From contig NC_051097.1 in assembly GCF_901709675.1 (NCBI RefSeq), positions 7,728,039 through 7,792,038 of the forward strand: DNA of 64,000 nucleotides, written 5' to 3'. A model generated the notes under the pieces. It made no database searches and was not told the DNA's origin. It saw only the letters and a list, made by a program, of their open reading frames with translations. A program made the translations under genes and the position numbers. The first letter of the stretch is position 1; every line of letters starts with the position of its first letter. This DNA is from Syngnathus acus (lineage: Eukaryota; Chordata; Actinopteri; Syngnathiformes; Syngnathidae). This document shows positions 58,463-64,000 of this stretch, one piece after another.

Positions 58463-61400
58463 GTATAAAGCGCCGCATTCCTCCACCGTCTTTGGGGCTA
58501 AGAGGTTGAGGTGGCTCGGCTCTCTCGGGGGGTTAAGTGGGATAAGTGCGTGGCTCATGTCAAGCCGGCTGCCCCCCAATAGTTTCTGGAAAATTTGCAA
58601 TGGGGTCAGATTGGATTACTGTGTTTTGGTTTTTACATGGAGACAGAGGAGCTTTGAAATGGAAAACCATAAGCGGAAAGGCAAGTGCCATGCAGTCTGA
58701 AAGGCCAAAAAGAAAAAAAAAGCGCCGCTAATTTCTTCCGATGGCACGGACAAACGTGGCTCGTCCGCAATTTCGAATACGTGGCCAGAAAGTTGATTTT
58801 TGTCCTGTTCTCAATTCCGACTGGTGACCGGAGGGTCAGTCAACTTTGTATGTTACACTTTGTGTTGGTTGCCAATCGTCATGCGTACCACGTGACTCGC
58901 TGCTTAGCGGAGGAGGCAAAGCCTTCATTTAGAATTGAGAGAATTTAGAATGCCTTTATTGTCACTGTAAAAAACAAAAGATTTTGATATTTAAAAAATG
59001 GCCTCTCAAAAGCAGCAAAACAATAATATGTATTTATCTACTTATTTGTTTATTTATTACTTTTTAGGACAAAAGAGCTTATTTCCATGCCACTAGCATG
59101 TTTCCATAAGGTGCCTCTTGCTACTTTTTTTCTTTTCTCCTCCCTTCTCTCCCCCCCCCTGCTTCTGTTGAAACTTGACCTCCAGTTTCTGGGTGAATTC
59201 ACGGTTTTGTCAGTAGCGAGAACAACAATTTTTGAAGTGTTCGCGGCGGCGGCGAACTCAAGCGGCGGCAAAGTTGAGTGCGGTCAATTGAATCTCCCGC
59301 ATGCCTCTGTCGCCATGAATGCACCACGACTGCCCCCAACGACAGCCCCCCCCTCCACTCGCCACCCCAACACACACTCCTCAGGCCTTAATATCTTTTA
59401 ACTAAGGACCTTTCGAAGTCCTCAAAATGTAAACATCCTGTGAATTAATAATGTTTTGATGTAATCATGTTTTTATTGCGATTTGAATTTTTGGCTAATG
59501 TTTTAGCTAACGCAGGGCCCCTACGAATGTAACAAATGCTCAAACGGGTCGAATTAAAACCTGGCGCTGGCCTTTTGTGGCCCGCGGGTCATATTTTACT
59601 GAAGTAGACGCTGGCATTTAATAGAAGCATGCTTATGGTGGGAACCAAGTTGCGGCCACCGTGCGTCAACAGGTTCATTTGGTTATGCACTGACAAAGCA
59701 CGCTGTTAACCTTTAGAGCCCCTCATTCTAATAGTCTATTAAAAAAGAAATTTTGGGAGTGGGGGGCTAATGCCAGATCCCCAGATGCACTCGGCTATAC
59801 GCACCCGACATGCGTTTAAATGTCCTTCCTTTAGATCTCTTATGAGTTAAATATGACTCACTTTCAGCCCCCACCCCTTTTGGTTTTACTAGCTGTGTTT
59901 GGCTTTACTGCTTTTTCATGTTCAAATTGCATGTCCCGTCAGGAGACTTGTGACATTTGAAATACGACGCCGGGCCGTATTTACTGAGCTAGACAATACA
60001 CGAAAGCCACATGAAAATCAAAATAAGTCGGATGCGGTTAAGAGCCGTGCCCTCATTTATTGAATTCCCCACAGATGTTTTGCATGAAGACATTTTTGGG
60101 GGGTAATGAGGAGGGGAGCGTGTTTGGACGTAAGTTGAACCTGGGTGCCTTTCTTTTTCTTGACTGTGTGTGTGTGTGTGTATGTGTTATGTGATTCAGG
60201 AGCGTCGGCGGCCCAGGCACGGAAGAGGCTTGAACGCGTGCAGCTGCTGCATTAAGTTTTCCCCATCAAAGCGTGGGGTGATGAATTGATGGTCATTTGT
60301 GGTCATGCTTGCCTTCATGGCTCCCTTTGAGGCTCCTCAGCACTCCTCCGGTAAGAAAAAAAAAAAAAAAAGTTCATTTGATGAAGTTAGCGATCTCAAA
60401 TATACGTTCTACATTACATTTTGACCCTTTTTTTGGTCGTAAAAAGTCTTGTTTTGGTGTGAACACTTAGGCCTACTACACCATTGTATTTTAACATTGG
60501 CTTTGTGGTTGTACTTGGAGTGATAAGTACAGATTTTTCTTTTGTGGTACTTTGTGTAAAAAGTGTGAGAGCCACCGCTCTTGAGGTTGTTAGCTCCCCT
60601 TGCACCGTTGGAAGTGTCCCCCCCCACCCCTCACCCTTCCCAAAATGGTGAGCTCCAAAGTGTCATGTCTGGCGGCGCTCATGCGGGCTCCACCATGCAG
60701 CCTGCCGCCGCCACACAGACCGGGACACAAGCCCTAACCAACCAATTAAAATCCGATTAGGAAACATCTTAGTTAGAGAAAGGACCTTTTGCCGGCCCGG
60801 GGTCAGCCACCTAATAAGATCCATGGCCTATATAGAGAAGCTGCAGACCTTCACAAATGCTCCTGGCGACCGAGCGTGGCCCCGGAGACCTCTTCTGGCC
60901 CACATCGCGCTTTAATTGCTCACTGTATTTAAAAAGAAGAAGGTGGGATTCCAGTTAATTAGTCGGGGGGCTGGACATTATACGACGTGGGGTTTGTTAG
61001 CTCCGATTTGGGCGCCGATCAGCTTTTGTGCGCGCCAAATGAGAAGTGAGTAGCGAGCCGGCGATACACAGTGTGCCTGTGTGGACTGGCGGCAGTCTCC
61101 ATTCATGGGAAAACCTTAAAGGAGCCCCGCGTTATCACAGGACCTCATTATCTCATGTCTGCAAGCATCCTTTGGCAGCGCGTCCTAATCAAGAGTGGCG
61201 CAGACCTACTTTGCAAAAACTTTTTTGCGTCACACCCTTTGCGTGATCGGAGGTGTTGCACGACCTATGCGTGATATGCCCGCGGATCAACTTTGTTTGG
61301 TCAAATGACCGCTAGCCGCTCGGCTCATTAACGAGTGAAAGGCAAATGACGCCCCGCCCACCTCTCTTTGTCATAAGCTAAATCCCAGCGACAGATGTGC

Positions 61401-62339
61401 CATTGCGCAGAAACAAATTCTCTAATATTTATATACACATTTATAAATGCATTTACCTGGAGGTGAGTGGTGTCGCAAAAAAAAAAAAGGCGAAATGGAG
61501 AGCAAGATCTCAGGAAGAGATTTACACCTGCCTCTCTGCTGCCAGAGAAGAAGCCTATAGGCTACAGAGATGGCCCAGTGGAGCCAGCTTGTCTGGGGCC
61601 TCAGCTTAGAGCCCCCACCCCATCACCACCCCACCCGGTCGCCCTCCTCCCCCACCCTCACTCTTTGCTTCCTCCTCCCTCCGCTGTGGATTAAACAACA
61701 TCATAAAAAATGACCATCAACGCACACACTGTAAACAGATTACTCTGCTCGGCGCCTGGCGCACAAACTGAGGCGCTTAGGGCAAAAAAAGAGAGAGAGA
61801 GGGAAAAACTAGCGCGCCGCCGATGCACAAGCACCCGCTCCCCACCCTCGCGCTCTTTTCTCTCCTTACCACCAAGCCAACATGCACGCGCGCACTTCCA
61901 GGAGACACTTCCCGGTTATGTCACTTGTCTTTTTACGAGCGTTGGGACAGTCTTTAAGGAGGCAAGCCGCTTTCCCCCCCTTCAACCTTCTTAAATTCAC
62001 ATTTGGAGCTTTTAATGTTGTATTTGTTTATCAATGCTGACTGCACACTTGATTTTAGGGCTGGTTAATAAATACAACCAACCAAATGATGTATCTTCAA
62101 GACACGTGTCTTTTTAGGCCACTTATTGCTAGGCGGAATTAGTGGAACCCCCTTTTTCATCAATATTTAATGCAAAATATCCCAGGAAAAAATGCTTCAA
62201 ATCATTTCCAAGGTGCTTTGTATTCAAATTAAATATTAGATGTGAATCAAACACACGGTTTCAGCCCTGCTCAAATTAATGTCACGGCCAAATTAATGCT
62301 TTGTATTAAATATAACACTCTTTTAAATAAGGAGAAATA

Positions 62340-62353
62340 GGGCCATCTGGTGG
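62340..62353 (-). promoter_or_regulatory. CTCF-like motif, 13/14, reverse
   Basis: GGGCCATCTGGTGG has one mismatch to the reverse CTCF core. It points back towards the forward motifs at 39155 and 40290, enclosing tbx3a. Confidence 0.4.
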
Positions 62354-62718
62354 GACACTGCCCCCGTTATTAATTACACAAGCACGGAAAAAGTGTCCCC
62401 TAGTCATCCAAATCTCTACTCTACATCAATTATGAAATATCAGCCCCAAAAAATCATGTTGCGTCTATTCGTTACAAAATTAAATCAGTTTTCTGCGTTA
62501 AATATAAGAATATTCCATACACTAACTTTACAAGCACATCCATGCTCTGTTTTAAATACCAAATAATATGTATAACATAAAATAGTGCCATCTGGTTAAT
62601 TTCATGACTGCAACAGCGCTCTGTCTTAAATGTAAGAATAAAAATCAAAAAAATCAAAATGTAGCTTTAAAAAGTTGAATCCCTTTCACTCACATATGTA
62701 GCTCTCATTTGCGCATGC

Positions 62719-62761
62719 GCACACACGCGCGCACGCACACACACACACGCACACACACACG
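62719..62761. repeat. CA/CG simple repeat
   Basis: Alternating purine-pyrimidine run of CA and CG dinucleotides, capable in principle of forming Z-DNA. Confidence 0.9.
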
Positions 62762-64000
62762 AGGGAGAGTGTAAAGGGTGTGTCTGAAGCTGCTTAAAAC
62801 AAATCAAATAGAAAAAGAATCCCCCTTTCTGGATGCAAATCCCTCTCTGCTCTGATTTGTGCAAAATAAAGTCTTCACATGGAGCTCGTTTGAACGCGGG
62901 GGCCTGCAAATCATCAGGCTGTCAGCGTCGCAGATGCTCGGCGAATCGCTGGCATTTTACGCCGCTCCGACTTTTGCACAACCTCCCCGGCCTGCTTTTT
63001 GTCTTTTTACGATACGCGAAGCCCGGCTACTCGAGTTAGCTTCGTAAAATCCATATCATAATCTGTCGCTCGTATGACGGAAGGCAGCGGCGAGTTCGTC
63101 GGTCGCTTTCAGTAAATCCTCCTTTAAACAGCAATACTAGCATGATTGATTATTTGCTGAGCCAGCACAAAAGCGTTAATGGAGGAGCTTTTAGCTTAAA
63201 CAGTGATATGCTCGCGACTCCAGCTGTAAATTATCTCCAGATTTCTTTGATTTTATTATTTTCTTGTAAAAATAAAAAATAAGGTCATATTGATTTAACA
63301 GTTTCACACGCATCCTGTTGTCGTAAATACTTTGGGAAGTCGAATCGCAGTCGTCATGTCATGTCAATCGTTGAGCAGCGTCATTTAGGATCGTACGAGG
63401 AGTGCAGCCACGTGGGAATCCAGAGAGGAAGGAGGACGGTGATTTCCAAAAAGAGCGAATGACAAAAGGCAGCCTACTCTCGCTTCTCCTTGGCTGCCTC
63501 ACATGAAAGGAAAAGAAACCCCAAAACAAAACAAAAACTCCACAACAACAAACCAGATGTGATTTATTTTATATCCGACCAAATCATTTAAATCTGGCTA
63601 TGGAGAAATATTGATGGGAAGTGAATTTCCTCGGTCGGAGATCAGATTGTTTTCTGTTGGGATCTCCGATTTCTCGGTCCGGCGGCGTAAACATGCTGAC
63701 GTTGATTATATTAGTCAGAAAAAGACACCATTTACAACACTTTACACAAACATCATTTTGGGGAATGATCACGATCACGCGGCGGCCTCCGCCCCCATTG
63801 GCCCCCCCGCTTTGCACGCCACTGCTGATCAGAAGTAGCTGATCGGATCAGAGGAAAGTCCAATAATTGCCTTTAAATAAACACAATTTCATGTGCAATC
63901 ACTTACAAAAATGGGAGGATTTTTTGCAAATATTGTACAAATAATCACAAGCATGGAAAAATAATTAAACGCAATTTTTCACTCATAATCCAAATCCTTA

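Larger units (their letters stand above)
58470..64000. other. Right flank, no coding gene
   Basis: No exon supported. GC-balanced stretches at 60640..61060 and 62820..63060 look like candidate conserved regulatory elements. CA/CG simple repeat lies at 62719..62761. A reverse CTCF-like motif occurs at 62340 and a diverged related copy of its surroundings near 62590. Confidence 0.55.

Overview
This window is a piece of a ray-finned fish (teleost) chromosome, most likely percomorph-like. The reasons are compact intron-containing vertebrate genes, a standard fish dispersed repeat at the left edge, many microsatellites and no prokaryotic features. It holds two T-box transcription factor genes, both on the minus strand: tbx5a (coding exons 19059..29750) and tbx3a (coding exons 42421..52889). 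The same order and orientation (TBX5 then TBX3, both minus) occurs on human chromosome 12. I reconstructed both genes exon by exon. Every junction has GT/AG ends, the reading frame closes exactly, and the products have family-typical lengths: about 528 residues for Tbx5 and 727 for Tbx3. The only other gene I can support is a tRNA-Ser(CGA) at 15454..15535 on the minus strand.

Layout: 1..15453 is gene-free DNA with dispersed repeats and a few candidate regulatory sites. The tRNA follows, then more non-coding DNA to about 17860. tbx5a runs from a likely poly(A) signal (17867) to its ATG exon (29604..29757), with at least one probable upstream non-coding exon (32539..32618). About 8 kb of intergenic DNA (32.6 to 41.0 kb) separates it from the likely tbx3a poly(A) signal (40996). 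tbx3a runs up to a CpG-rich promoter region near 53.1 to 53.8 kb. From 53.8 to 64.0 kb I see no coding gene, only candidate promoter or enhancer sequence.

The genes belong to one developmental module. Tbx5 is an activator needed for heart and pectoral fin/forelimb formation, and Tbx3 is a paralogous repressor acting in heart conduction tissue and limb/fin margins. Both bind the same T-box element. The most interesting structural signal is the spacer between them. Three CTCF-like motifs pointing left (34405, 34599, 36555) are followed by two pointing right (39155, 40290), the divergent pattern expected at a boundary between two regulatory domains. A second theme is fragile or unusual splice sites: a tbx5a donor inside a tetranucleotide microsatellite, a 63-nt fully open last tbx5a intron with a triple CAG acceptor, and tbx3a donors abutting CTG and TAAA repeats.

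I found no CRISPR array, operon, phage, virus or toxin system. Most open frames outside the listed exons are chance or simple-repeat translations.
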